Source: Bryobacterales bacterium | GTDB taxonomy: Bacteria > Acidobacteriota > Terriglobia > Bryobacterales > Bryobacteraceae | Assembly (NCBI GenBank): GCA_026954325.1 | Contig: JAIXKK010000178.1 | Coordinates: 1 to 51,096, forward strand | Reading direction: 5' to 3' | Length of the DNA: 51,096 nucleotides | Shown: in pieces, positions 41,163-48,929 of the stretch | Position numbering within the stretch: position 1 is the stretch's first letter | Layout of the letters: each line of letters opens with the position of its first letter | Program-made: the position numbers and the translations under genes | Notes under the pieces: model-generated | Database searches by the model: none | The model's input: only the letters and a program-made list of their open reading frames with translations | What the model was told of the DNA's origin: nothing

Positions 41163-41627
41163 TCAGGCCGCCGGAATCGGCAACTCGGCCGCGTCGCGCC
41201 ATAAACGTTCCAGGTCGTAATACTCGCGCGCTTTCTCCGAAAAAACGTTCACCACGAAGTCTCCGTAGTCCAGCAGCACCCACTCGGCGTTGTCATAGCC
41301 TTCCACGCTTTGCGGGCGCTCGCCGGCATCCTTCAACTGCTTTCCGGCTTCGTCGGCGATGGCCTGGATCTGGCGCGGGTTGGAGCCGCTACAGATCAAC
41401 AGGTAGTCGGTAAAGGTGGTGACCGCGCGGAGATCGAGCACCTTGATATCTCCGGCTTTCTTGGCCTCCATGGCGCGCACGGCCGGAAGCCATGCCGTCA
41501 TCTCTTCCGTGACAACCTGGGACGCGGCGGCGGCTGGGTTGGATCTTGGCGCCTTGGCGGCGGATGCTCCCGCGGTCAATTTCTTCCGGACCCGGGAGAT
41601 TGCGGCGGACTTCTTCGTTGTAGCCAA
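41163..41627 (-). CDS. rsfS: Ribosomal silencing factor RsfS
   Basis: RsfS binds L14 and blocks joining of the ribosomal subunits when nutrients are short. The domain is clear: VRAMEAKKAGDIKVLDLRAV, TFTDYLLICSGSNPRQIQAI, EGYDNAEWVLLDYGDFVVNV and FSEKAREYYDLERLWRDA. At 154 residues it is about 35 longer than most because of an Ala/Lys-rich N-terminus of low complexity. It is divergent from the next gene, 46 bases away. The usual neighbour nadD is not here. Confidence 0.93.
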   Translation of the reverse strand: MATTKKSAAISRVRKKLTAGASAAKAPRSNPAAAASQVVTEEMTAWLPAVRAMEAKKAGDIKVLDLRAVTTFTDYLLICSGSNPRQIQAIADEAGKQLKDAGERPQSVEGYDNAEWVLLDYGDFVVNVFSEKAREYYDLERLWRDAAELPIPAA

Positions 41628-41673
41628 TTCGCGAGTGGAAACGCTCCTGCCTGTATCGTACTACAATAGGTAA

Positions 41674-42507
41674 ATGCGTTTGGTCTTGTCGTTCGCACTA
41701 TTCGTCTGTGCGAACATGGCTCCCGCGCAAACCTCACCCGATCCCCCCGAACTGGCCCGCGCCAAAGCGGAACTGGCGCGCGTGGAATTGCTGGTGGAGG
41801 CGGGCGGGGCGCCGCGCAACCGGATCGAGCAGGCTCGCCAGGCCGTGCGCGAGGCGGAAGATCAGGCCATTCTCCGGCGCACCTTGTACGGATCCCTCAA
41901 AGTGGAGGATCTCACCGAACCCCTGAACAAGGAAATGATCGAGAGCGCCCACCGGCTGTTCGATCTCCAGCGGCAGCGGGTCAACGATGCTCGCAAGCTG
42001 GCGGACCAGGGAGTGCTCCCGCGAATGGCGCTCACGCCAATCATCGAGGAACTCGACCGCCGCCGCAAGACCATGGACCTCGCCGAAGACCGCCTCCGCT
42101 TCTGGAATCAGCTTCTCGAAATGGCCCGCGCCGAGCAGGACAGGCAGGCCGAACTTCAGGCCGGCCAACTGGCTGCCTTGGCCCAATCCGAGGAGAATCC
42201 TTCGTCCGGCATCCTTTCCGCCGCGCGGGAGCGCCAGTTGGACCGCGAGTTTCAGTCAATGTTCGATCATCCGCTCCCGGTGAGCGCCCATGGTGACACG
42301 GTGTTCCATCGTTCTCTCGGCTTCGACCACACAGGCCGCATTGATATTGCCTTGAACCCGCATTCGGCCGAAGGCCGCTGGTTGCGCGGCTGGCTCGAAC
42401 GCATGGGGGTTCCTTATCTCGCGTTCACCCGCGCCATCCCCGGCCAGGCCACCGCGCCCCATATCCACATCGGGCCGCCGAGCCTGCGCCTGCGGGTGTC
42501 GGACTGA
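41674..42507 (+). CDS. Secreted coiled-coil protein with a peptidase-like C-terminus, unknown
   Basis: I do not recognise a named family. A signal peptide (MRLVLSFALFVCANMAPAQ) leads to a long helical, coiled-coil region (about 25-170, rich in Ala, Arg and Glu). The C-terminal 75 residues contain VFHRSLGFDHTGRIDIAL and end FTRAIPGQATAPHIHIGPPS. The spacing of His, Asp and HxH resembles a zinc site like that of M15-type peptidases, though I cannot confirm it. The 277-residue protein is probably periplasmic and could act on peptidoglycan. It is followed by hpt after 46 bases. Confidence 0.7.
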   Translation: MRLVLSFALFVCANMAPAQTSPDPPELARAKAELARVELLVEAGGAPRNRIEQARQAVREAEDQAILRRTLYGSLKVEDLTEPLNKEMIESAHRLFDLQRQRVNDARKLADQGVLPRMALTPIIEELDRRRKTMDLAEDRLRFWNQLLEMARAEQDRQAELQAGQLAALAQSEENPSSGILSAARERQLDREFQSMFDHPLPVSAHGDTVFHRSLGFDHTGRIDIALNPHSAEGRWLRGWLERMGVPYLAFTRAIPGQATAPHIHIGPPSLRLRVSD

Positions 42508-42553
42508 AACCCGGCAGTTCCCCCGCCCGCTTCGCATATACTCAAGTTTTCCC

Positions 42554-43081
42554 ATGCCCGATCCCAAGCTCACCGTCCTCATCTCCGCCGGTCAGATCCA
42601 GACCCGCATCCGGGAACTTGCCGCGCAGATCGATAAGGATTTGGAAGGCCGCGGCCCGCTCTACATGTTGTGCGTGCTGAAGGGCGCGGTGCTGTTCTAT
42701 GCCGACCTTGCGCGCGCCATCACTCACCCTGTCCGCATGGATTTCATCGGGACCTCGAGTTATGGCAAGGGCAAGAGTTCATCGGGTGAAGTGCGTCTCA
42801 CGAAGGATCTCGATACAACCATTGAGGACTTCGATGTCCTGCTGGTGGAAGACATCCTCGACAGCGGAATCACGCTTAGCTACCTCATCCACGTGCTGCA
42901 GCAGAGAAAGCCGCGGTCCATCCGCATCGCCACCCTGCTCGACAAACCGGAACGGCGCGTCCGCCCCGTGGTGGTGGATTACGTCGGCTTCCGCATCCCC
43001 GACGCGTTTGTCGTCGGCTATGGCCTTGACTTCGCGGAGGACTACCGGCAGCTCAAGGATGTGTGCGTTCTGGGAGAGTAG
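42554..43081 (+). CDS. hpt: Hypoxanthine phosphoribosyltransferase
   Basis: Purine-salvage enzyme making IMP or GMP from PRPP and the base. The 175-residue protein has LYMLCVLKGAVLFYADLARA, RMDFIGTSSYGKGKSSSG and the PRPP loop VLLVEDILDSGITLSYLI, plus VDYVGFRIPDAFVVGYGLD. This matches Hpt rather than Gpt. In many bacteria it is near tilS/ftsH; here it stands between a secreted protein and a membrane MutS paralogue, which starts six bases later. Confidence 0.94.
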   Translation: MPDPKLTVLISAGQIQTRIRELAAQIDKDLEGRGPLYMLCVLKGAVLFYADLARAITHPVRMDFIGTSSYGKGKSSSGEVRLTKDLDTTIEDFDVLLVEDILDSGITLSYLIHVLQQRKPRSIRIATLLDKPERRVRPVVVDYVGFRIPDAFVVGYGLDFAEDYRQLKDVCVLGE

Positions 43082-43087
43082 CCGGCC

Positions 43088-44848
43088 ATGACTCCCGGAA
43101 CCGAATACGAAGCACGCTTAACCGGCAGGCGCGGCAGGGTGGCGGCGCAGGACCGGTTGCACGTGCAACTTGGCAACATCCGGCTTCTCCTTGGCGTTTC
43201 CGCCGCTGTCATCGCCTATTCCGCGTTCGTCCACCACGCTCTCAACCCCCTCTGGCTGTTCGCCCCCGTTGCCGCCTTCCTGCCGATTCTGCCCATTCAT
43301 TCCCGTGTCCTGCGCAAGCGCACCATGGCGGCTCGCGCGGTCCTCTTCTATGAGCACGGGCTGGCGCGCATCGCGGACAAGTGGGCCGGCACGGGCGAAC
43401 AAGGCCTTCGCTTGCGCGATCCGCTTCATCCCTACGCCGACGATCTCGACCTGTTCGGACATGGCAGCCTTTTCGAGTTGCTCTCCGAGGCGCGCACGCG
43501 CGGAGGCGAGGATGCCCTCGCCGGTTGGCTCCTCCACCCGGCTGATCCGGAAACCATCCGCCGGCGCCAGCAATCGGTTGCCGAACTGAAACAGTATTTG
43601 GATCTGCGCGAGTCTCTGTTTGTCCTCGGCGAGGACGCCAGGGATACCGTCCACACCAGCCACCTCGCCGCCTGGGCCGGATCTTCTCCCATTCTCGATT
43701 CGAACCTGCTCTGGTCCGCCGCCGCGCTGCTCAGCCTGAATGTCGCTGTCTCCGCCTTCGCCGCCTGGTATCTCGACTTCCAGCGCCCGCTGCTGTTTGC
43801 GCTGCTCGCCGTCGCTTTGTTCGGCTACTGGCTCCGCAAACGGGTGCTCGCCGTCATCACCACGCTCGATGAGGCGGTTCATGACCTTTCTCTGCTTTCG
43901 TCGCTGCTCGAGTTGGTCGAGAAGCAGCCGTTCGAGAGCCCCCACCTGCTCGAACTGCGCCGCCGCCTGACAGCTTCGCAGGCCATCCGCCGCCTCCACC
44001 ATCTGGCCGAACTCGTTGATTCGCGCGATAATCCCCTCATCCGCGTGGCCGGTCCTCCCTTGCTTTATGGAACCCACCTCGCCTTCGCCGTCGAACGGTG
44101 GCGTGCCGCCTATGGCCCTCAGGTGGGCGCATGGCTCGAGGCGCTGAGCGAATTCGAGGCTCTCCTCTCCCTCGCGGGATACGCCGCGGAGCATCCTTCC
44201 GACCCTTTCCCGGAAATCGTGCCCGAAAAATTGATCGACGGCGCCGAACTCGGCCACCCGCTCCTGCCCGCGGACAAATGTGTCCGCAATTCCGTTCATC
44301 TCGACGCGAACCTCGCCCTGCTTTGCGTAAGCGGGTCCAATATGTCGGGCAAGAGCACCTACCTGCGCACAATCGGGATCAATGCCGTGCTCGCCATGGC
44401 CGGCGCGCCCATTCGCGGAAAACATCTCAGGATTTGCCCCGTCGCCACGGGAGCCGCCATCCGCATCACGGATTCGCTTCAGGGAGGCGCCTCCCGTTTC
44501 TATGCTGAACTGAAGCGGCTCCGCCAGGTTCTGGACCTCGCGGCCGGCGAATACCCCGTCCTCTTTCTGCTCGATGAACTCCTTAGCGGCACTAACTCCC
44601 ACGACCGCAAGATCGGCGCCGAGGGTGTTCTGAGAGAGTTGCTCGACCGCGGCGCCCTTGGTCTCATCACCACCCACGACCTCGCGCTCACCGCCATCGC
44701 CGAGGCGCTTCAGCCGCGCGCGGCGAACGTTCACTTCGAGGACACGCTCGAAAACGGGCAGCTTCATTTCGATTACAGGCTGCGGCCCGGCGTCGTGCAA
44801 AAGAGCAATGCCTTGGAGTTGATGCGTTCCATCGGTCTCGATGTTTGA
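43088..44848 (+). CDS. Membrane-anchored MutS paralogue (ATPase domain)
   Basis: A 586-residue protein with only part of the MutS plan. Near the N-terminus are hydrophobic segments (LLLGVSAAVIAYSAFVHHAL with following PLWLFAPVAAFLPIL, then WSAAALLSLNVAVSAFAAWY and LLFALLAVALFGYWL), so it is probably membrane-bound. A lever-like helical domain follows. The C-terminal ATPase has GSNMSGKSTYLRT (416-428), DSLQGGASRFYAELKRL and LFLLDELLSGTNSHDR. The mismatch-binding and connector domains of MutS1 are absent. The role is unknown. It lies six bases after hpt, likely in one transcript. Confidence 0.85.
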   Translation: MTPGTEYEARLTGRRGRVAAQDRLHVQLGNIRLLLGVSAAVIAYSAFVHHALNPLWLFAPVAAFLPILPIHSRVLRKRTMAARAVLFYEHGLARIADKWAGTGEQGLRLRDPLHPYADDLDLFGHGSLFELLSEARTRGGEDALAGWLLHPADPETIRRRQQSVAELKQYLDLRESLFVLGEDARDTVHTSHLAAWAGSSPILDSNLLWSAAALLSLNVAVSAFAAWYLDFQRPLLFALLAVALFGYWLRKRVLAVITTLDEAVHDLSLLSSLLELVEKQPFESPHLLELRRRLTASQAIRRLHHLAELVDSRDNPLIRVAGPPLLYGTHLAFAVERWRAAYGPQVGAWLEALSEFEALLSLAGYAAEHPSDPFPEIVPEKLIDGAELGHPLLPADKCVRNSVHLDANLALLCVSGSNMSGKSTYLRTIGINAVLAMAGAPIRGKHLRICPVATGAAIRITDSLQGGASRFYAELKRLRQVLDLAAGEYPVLFLLDELLSGTNSHDRKIGAEGVLRELLDRGALGLITTHDLALTAIAEALQPRAANVHFEDTLENGQLHFDYRLRPGVVQKSNALELMRSIGLDV

Positions 44849-44888
44849 TACGATGACATGCAGTCGAGGGGCTACGGAGCACGCATCA

Positions 44889-45003
44889 GGTTACCGGCGG
44901 GAAAGGAGCCGGGAGAAAAGCGCGATCCCATGATGGGTTGTTCGTGGGATTTGCGCATTACCTAATGTGGACGGTAGATCAGTGACATCGAATACGGGTA
45001 ACC
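44889..45003 (+). ncRNA. Possible structured leader upstream of hcp
   Basis: GGTTACC at 44889-44895 and GGTAACC at 44997-45003 are perfect complements about 100 bases apart. Between them, an imperfect hairpin joins GCGC..ATCCCA (44920-44930) to TGGGAT..GCGC (44945-44956), and a short hairpin CATTA/TAATG follows at 44956-44967. The outer stem with inner hairpins suggests a multi-branched RNA. It lies about 110 bases before the hcp start. It matches no riboswitch I know. It may be chance in GC-rich DNA. Confidence 0.3.
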
Positions 45004-45112
45004 GGGTGGATGAGATGGCACGCTCCCGGCCTTGTGAGAATCCTGGAGAGCGGTCTTCCGGCGCCTCCAAACAGTAACCTAAGAATGCAAACAATTAAGA
45101 GGAGAAACGACA

Positions 45113-45607
45113 ATGTCTCAATTTGATGCTTTTTTGAAGATCGACGGGGTCAATGGAGAAACCGACGATAAGATGTTCCCGCAGCACATCGAACTGCTTT
45201 CCTACTCGTTCGGCGCCACCCAGACCGGCAGCTTCGCCTACGGCGGCGGCGGTTCCACGGGTAAGGTTCAGTTCCAGGACTTCCACTTCACCAAGCGCGC
45301 CGACGACGCCACGCCCCACCTCTTCGACGCCTGCTGCAGCGGCAAGCACATTCCGAAGTGCGAACTGCTGGTCCGTAAGTCGACCGGCGACGGCGGCCAG
45401 CAGGTCTTCTACAAGGTGACCTTCGAAGACGTGCTGCTTTCGAGCCAGACCGTCAGCGGCCAGGGCCACGGCGACCCCATCCCCACGGAATCCATCAGCT
45501 TCAACTTCGCCAAGATGATCATGGCCTACGGCAAGCAGGACGCCAAGGGTAAGGTGGGCGCCTTGGTTCCCAAGGGCTGGGACCAGAAGAAGAACGCCAA
45601 GGTCTAA
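45113..45607 (+). CDS. hcp: Hcp family protein, copy 1
   Basis: Hcp forms the hexameric rings of the type VI secretion tube. The 164-residue protein begins MSQFDAFLKIDGVNGETDDK and contains IELLSYSFGATQTGSFAYGG, VQFQDFHFTKRADDATPHLF and the C-terminal FAKMIMAYGKQDAKGKVGAL, all typical of Hcp1. AGAGGAG lies before the ATG. It differs from copy 2 by ten bases and one residue (Ala144 against Gly). No other type VI genes are here, so it is an orphan hcp, either supplying a distant cluster or serving another contractile system. Codons suggest high expression. Confidence 0.9.
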   Translation: MSQFDAFLKIDGVNGETDDKMFPQHIELLSYSFGATQTGSFAYGGGGSTGKVQFQDFHFTKRADDATPHLFDACCSGKHIPKCELLVRKSTGDGGQQVFYKVTFEDVLLSSQTVSGQGHGDPIPTESISFNFAKMIMAYGKQDAKGKVGALVPKGWDQKKNAKV

Positions 45608-45632
45608 CGATTACCGCAGTGCAAGCACTCAG

Positions 45633-45674
45633 CCGGGCGGCCTCCCCGGCCAGGGACGGCCGCCCGGTTTGCTT
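45633..45674 (+). terminator. Intrinsic terminator after hcp copy 1
   Basis: CCGGGCGGCC at 45633-45642 pairs exactly with GGCCGCCCGG at 45658-45667, around a 15-base loop, and TTTGCTT follows. The T-run is imperfect. The same 10-bp stem recurs after copy 2 at 46342-46377 while the loop differs, so the stem was duplicated with the gene and kept. Confidence 0.65.
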
Positions 45675-45822
45675 GTGGCGCTACAGCGGGACGGCGCGAA
45701 AAAATCGCCCGCGCGATGAAGGTTTCCGCTGCCCGATCGCGCGTTGTTAGATGTGGATGACGGAATGTTCATCCTGATAGGGAAAAACACATCGAAAGCG
45801 AAATCCAGGAGAAACCAAGACA

Positions 45823-46317
45823 ATGTCTCAATTTGATGCCTTTTTGAAGATCGACGGGGTCAACGGGGAAACCGACGACAAGATGTTCCCGCAGCACATC
45901 GAACTGCTTTCCTATTCCTTCGGCGCCACCCAGACCGGCAGCTTCGCCTACGGCGGCGGCGGTTCCACGGGTAAGGTTCAGTTCCAGGACTTCCACTTCA
46001 CCAAGCGCGCCGACGACGCCACGCCCCACCTCTTCGACGCCTGCTGCAGCGGCAAGCACATTCCGAAGTGCGAACTGCTGGTCCGTAAGTCGACCGGCGA
46101 CGGCGGCCAGCAGGTCTTCTACAAGGTGACCTTCGAAGACGTGCTGCTTTCGAGCCAGACCGTCAGCGGCCAGGGCCACGGCGACCCCATCCCCACGGAA
46201 TCCATCAGCTTCAACTTCGCCAAGATGATCATGGCCTACGGCAAGCAGGACGGCAAGGGTAAGGTGGGCGCTCTGGTTCCCAAGGGTTGGGACCAGAAGA
46301 AGAACGCCAAGGTCTAA
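45823..46317 (+). CDS. hcp: Hcp family protein, copy 2
   Basis: The second 164-residue Hcp, 215 bases after copy 1. It has the same opening MSQFDAFLKIDGVNGETDDK and differs only by Gly144. The bases are identical to copy 1 over 334 positions (45919-46252 here, 45209-45542 in copy 1); the ten differences cluster at both ends and nine are synonymous. This pattern suggests recent gene conversion. Its upstream region (a short stretch with CAGGAG-like binding site) is unrelated to that of copy 1, so the copies may be expressed differently. Confidence 0.9.
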   Translation: MSQFDAFLKIDGVNGETDDKMFPQHIELLSYSFGATQTGSFAYGGGGSTGKVQFQDFHFTKRADDATPHLFDACCSGKHIPKCELLVRKSTGDGGQQVFYKVTFEDVLLSSQTVSGQGHGDPIPTESISFNFAKMIMAYGKQDGKGKVGALVPKGWDQKKNAKV

Positions 46318-46341
46318 CGATTCCCGCGGCGCAAACCCAGG

Positions 46342-46388
46342 CCGGGCGGCCTTCCTCAACCGGGGATGGCCGCCCGGTTCTTTCTTTC
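46342..46388 (+). terminator. Intrinsic terminator after hcp copy 2
   Basis: CCGGGCGGCC at 46342-46351 pairs exactly with GGCCGCCCGG at 46368-46377, followed by TTCTTTCTTTC. The stem equals that after copy 1 but has a longer T-rich tail, so it should be the stronger terminator. Confidence 0.75.
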
Positions 46389-46437
46389 AGAAGTCTCCGC
46401 GCGTTGTGCTAACCTATTAGGTTCCCGAGGTTTCCCT

Positions 46438-47154
46438 GTGGATAAGCAGTTACGCGATCAAATCAAGCACGATAAATTCGTCGAAGAAGTCAGCCACACC
46501 GTAGAATACTTAAAGGATCATCAAGGCGCCGTCCGCAAGTATGGCGTCGTTGCGGCAGCCGTAATCGTTTTGGCCGGAGCGGTTTACGGGTTCACCAGTT
46601 ACCAGGCCGGGCAGCGCGAAGAGGCGCTCCGCAAAGCCACCCTCGTCCTGGACGCTTTTGTCGGCCAGCAGAGCCCCACCGGCGGCCAGGTCTTCAAAAC
46701 GCAGGCTGACAAAGACACCGCCTCGCTCAAGGCCTTCTCCGAAGTGGCTTCCAGGTACAGCGGTTCGCGCGAAGGATTGCTTGCCCGCTACTATATGGGC
46801 AATCTGCTCTGCGACCAGGGCAAGGTGGCCGAATGCGAAGCCGCCTTCAAGGAAGTCTCCAACGGCGGTGATGCCAATGTCGCCTCCCTCGGCAAGCTTT
46901 CGCTAGCCACGCTTTACCAATCCGAAGGCAAGAACAACGAGGCGGAAGCCATTCTCCGTGATCTGGTGAATCATCCCACCGCGGTGGTTTCCAAGGAGCA
47001 GGCCCAGCTCTCCCTTGCCCGGACCATTATGAAGACCAAGCCAGAAGAGGCGCGCATTATCCTGAATTCGCTTCAGGCTCTGGACCGGCCCGCCGTGACG
47101 CGCTCCGCCGTCGCGCTTCTGGGTGAAATGTCAGGCCAGCCGCAGCCTCGATAA
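46438..47154 (+). CDS. YfgM-like membrane protein with TPR-like repeats
   Basis: A 238-residue protein: a short cytoplasmic start (VDKQLRDQIKHDKFVEEVSH), one transmembrane helix (VVAAAVIVLAGAVYGFTSY, about 38-58), and a helical-repeat domain exposed outside, with LLARYYMGNLLCDQGK and LATLYQSEGKNNEAEAIL. This is the YfgM/TPR_21 plan; YfgM works with PpiD near the Sec translocon in E. coli. GTG 46438 was chosen because GAGG precedes it at about seven bases; upstream codons lie inside the hcp terminator. The next gene starts two bases later. Confidence 0.8.
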   Translation: MDKQLRDQIKHDKFVEEVSHTVEYLKDHQGAVRKYGVVAAAVIVLAGAVYGFTSYQAGQREEALRKATLVLDAFVGQQSPTGGQVFKTQADKDTASLKAFSEVASRYSGSREGLLARYYMGNLLCDQGKVAECEAAFKEVSNGGDANVASLGKLSLATLYQSEGKNNEAEAILRDLVNHPTAVVSKEQAQLSLARTIMKTKPEEARIILNSLQALDRPAVTRSAVALLGEMSGQPQPR

Positions 47155-47156
47155 CT

Positions 47157-48281
47157 GTGCAACCACAGGCTCTCGGCCGCTTGCGGTTCCCCGTCCAGCG
47201 CAGCCGTGGGCGCCGCTTCCCCGAACTCCCTCACCCTTATCGCAACGACTTTCAGCGTGACCGCGACCGCGTAGTTCATGCGCGCGCATTCCGCCGCCTG
47301 GAGGACAAGACCCAGGTTTTCACTCCCAGCCTTTCCGATCACTTCCGCAACCGCCTCACCCACACCATCGAAGTTTCTCAGATCGCCCGTACGGTGGCGA
47401 CGTTTCTCGGCCTCGAGGATGACCTCACCGAAGCGCTGGCTCTGGCCCACGACATCGGCCACCCTCCTTTCGGCCATGCCGGAGAACGAGAACTGAACCT
47501 CCAGATGGAGCGCTTCGACGACCGTTTCAACCACAACCTGCACGCCCTGCGTGTCGTCGAGATTTTCGAACAACGCTACGCCCTCTTCCCCGGATTGAAC
47601 CTCACCTTCGAAGTGCGCGAAGGCATCGTCAAGCATTCCGGCGACCTGATCCCCGGCCTTGATCCGTCCCTCGAGGAATACCTGCCCGAATTGCGCCCGC
47701 CGCTCGAAGCGCAACTCATCGACCTCGCCGACGAAATCGCCTACAACACAGCCGACCTCGACGACGCCCACTCCGCGCAACTGATTGCGTCAGAGGAACT
47801 GGTGCAAGCCGTGCCGGCCTTTGCGGAAATGCACGATACCGTCCAATCCCAGTTCCCCGGGGCGCCGGACCGGATTCAATTTCTCGAATGCGTGCGCCGG
47901 CTCATCGATATCCTCGTGTCAAGCCTCATCGAGGGGACCGCTTCTAACGCCCTCGCCGCCGGGGTTCAGGATGTCGAAGACGTGCGCCGGCATCCCAGCC
48001 GCCTTGCCGGTCTTACCAGGGAAGGACAGGAGGTCAACGCTTCGCTGAAGAGCTTCCTCCACGCGCGTGTCTACTCCACGGAGGATCTTCGCGCCGAGCG
48101 CCTCCGTTCCACTGCCGCCGTCGCGCAACTGTTTCAATTCTTCCTCGATCATCCCGATCGCCTCCCCGCCACCCACCAGGCGAAAGCCGCCGGGGACACG
48201 CTCCACCGCGCGGTGTGCGATTACATCGCCGGCATGACGGACGGTTTCTTCTGGCGCACCTGGAAGACTATGGTGGGGTAG
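47157..48281 (+). CDS. dGTPase-like HD-domain triphosphohydrolase
   Basis: Hydrolyses dGTP or related dNTPs to nucleosides and triphosphate. The 374-residue protein has RNDFQRDRDRVVHARAFRRL, KTQVF, HTIEVSQIARTVA and the HD motif LAHDIGHPPFGHAGE, plus a later NTADLDD. This matches the deoxyguanosinetriphosphate triphosphohydrolase-like family (type 2). GTG 47157 is the first possible start, two bases after the previous stop; an alternative later start would cut the conserved beginning. It may help control nucleotide pools or limit phage. It could be named dgt by homology, but not certainly. Confidence 0.88.
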   Translation: MQPQALGRLRFPVQRSRGRRFPELPHPYRNDFQRDRDRVVHARAFRRLEDKTQVFTPSLSDHFRNRLTHTIEVSQIARTVATFLGLEDDLTEALALAHDIGHPPFGHAGERELNLQMERFDDRFNHNLHALRVVEIFEQRYALFPGLNLTFEVREGIVKHSGDLIPGLDPSLEEYLPELRPPLEAQLIDLADEIAYNTADLDDAHSAQLIASEELVQAVPAFAEMHDTVQSQFPGAPDRIQFLECVRRLIDILVSSLIEGTASNALAAGVQDVEDVRRHPSRLAGLTREGQEVNASLKSFLHARVYSTEDLRAERLRSTAAVAQLFQFFLDHPDRLPATHQAKAAGDTLHRAVCDYIAGMTDGFFWRTWKTMVG

Positions 48282-48319
48282 CAGCAAACTCCCCGCCTGG
48301 GCGCAGGGCATCGGCCGTC

Positions 48320-48553
48320 TCACGAGATTCGATCAGCCCAGGCCAACCGCTTCACCCATTCCTCGGGCATGCCTTCCTCACCATAGAACGCTCCCGCGAT
48401 TTGACCGTAGATTGCCCCGAAGCTTGCCCCCACCAGAATGCCCGCAATCGGCTCAGTCCTTCGCCGGAACGGCAGGGAAATCGCCGCTCCCTCCGGGAGA
48501 TTCTGCAATCCGATACCGATGCTCAGCGCCGCCGCCGAACCGAGCGAGTTGAA
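48320..48553 (-). pseudogene. Chimeric remnant of a ZIP transporter fused to an ADP-ribosylglycohydrolase end
   Basis: On the minus strand one frame first reads LGSAAALSIGIGLQNLPEG and AAISLPFRR, the metal-site helix of ZIP-type zinc transporters, then TEPIAGILVGAS, a later ZIP helix, with the connecting loop missing. It then changes without a break to AIYGQIAGAFYGEEGMPEEW, the C-terminal end of an ADP-ribosylglycohydrolase, ending at 48320. No start codon or signal belongs to it. I infer two gene fragments joined by deletion. Confidence 0.55.
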
Positions 48554-48651
48554 GTGTTCCGGCGCCCCCAGTCCTGGCGCCGGCATGGCCGGTGATTGTC
48601 GGAGGATGGAAGCGCACCTTGGTAAGCCACGATTCCGAGTCTGACCAGACC

Positions 48652-48687
48652 GTCTATAATTATGGTTGAAAGGGTCTATATTCATGG
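48652..48687. promoter_or_regulatory. Direct repeats and -10 element at the Phd/PIN operon
   Basis: GTCTATAATTATGG at 48652-48665 and GTCTATATTCATGG at 48674-48687 match at 12 of 14 positions, 22 bases apart. The first includes a perfect TATAAT at 48655-48660. The second ends at the antitoxin ATG. Two turns apart on the helix, they look like operator half-sites for antitoxin autoregulation. Confidence 0.45.
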
Positions 48688-48929
48688 CCGTCTGGCAGGT
48701 ACAGGAAGCGAAGGCTCGTTTGAGCGAGGTCATTGAGGAAGCACATTCAAAAGGCCCGCAGTTTATTACGAAGCACGGCGCCGAAAAGGCTGTCGTTCTG
48801 TCCATGGAAGAGTATCGCTCTCTAACCGCCCAAAAGCCCAATCTGAAGGACTATCTCCTGGGAGGCCCGAAGGTGGACCGCTTCGAAGTGCCGCGCGAGC
48901 GCGACAAAGGACGGAAAGTCAGGCTATGA
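48684..48929 (+). CDS. Phd/YefM-family antitoxin
   Basis: An 81-residue antitoxin: MAVWQVQEAKARLSEVIEEA, then FITKHGAEKAVVLSMEEYRS, which is the Phd/YefM DNA-binding and dimer domain, and a C-terminal tail rich in charged residues (VDRFEVPRERDKGRK) to bind toxin. ATG 48684 was preferred to ATG 48666, which would add six residues but sits inside the promoter region. Its stop overlaps the PIN gene start as ATGA. Confidence 0.9.
   Translation: MAVWQVQEAKARLSEVIEEAHSKGPQFITKHGAEKAVVLSMEEYRSLTAQKPNLKDYLLGGPKVDRFEVPRERDKGRKVRL

Noticed and set aside
43118..44800. 560-codon open frame on the minus strand
   Set aside because: Mirror of the MutS paralogue, with no motifs of its own.
44849..45112. 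c-di-GMP riboswitch upstream of hcp
   Set aside because: The conserved core bases of the known c-di-GMP aptamers are not present; only generic stems are seen.
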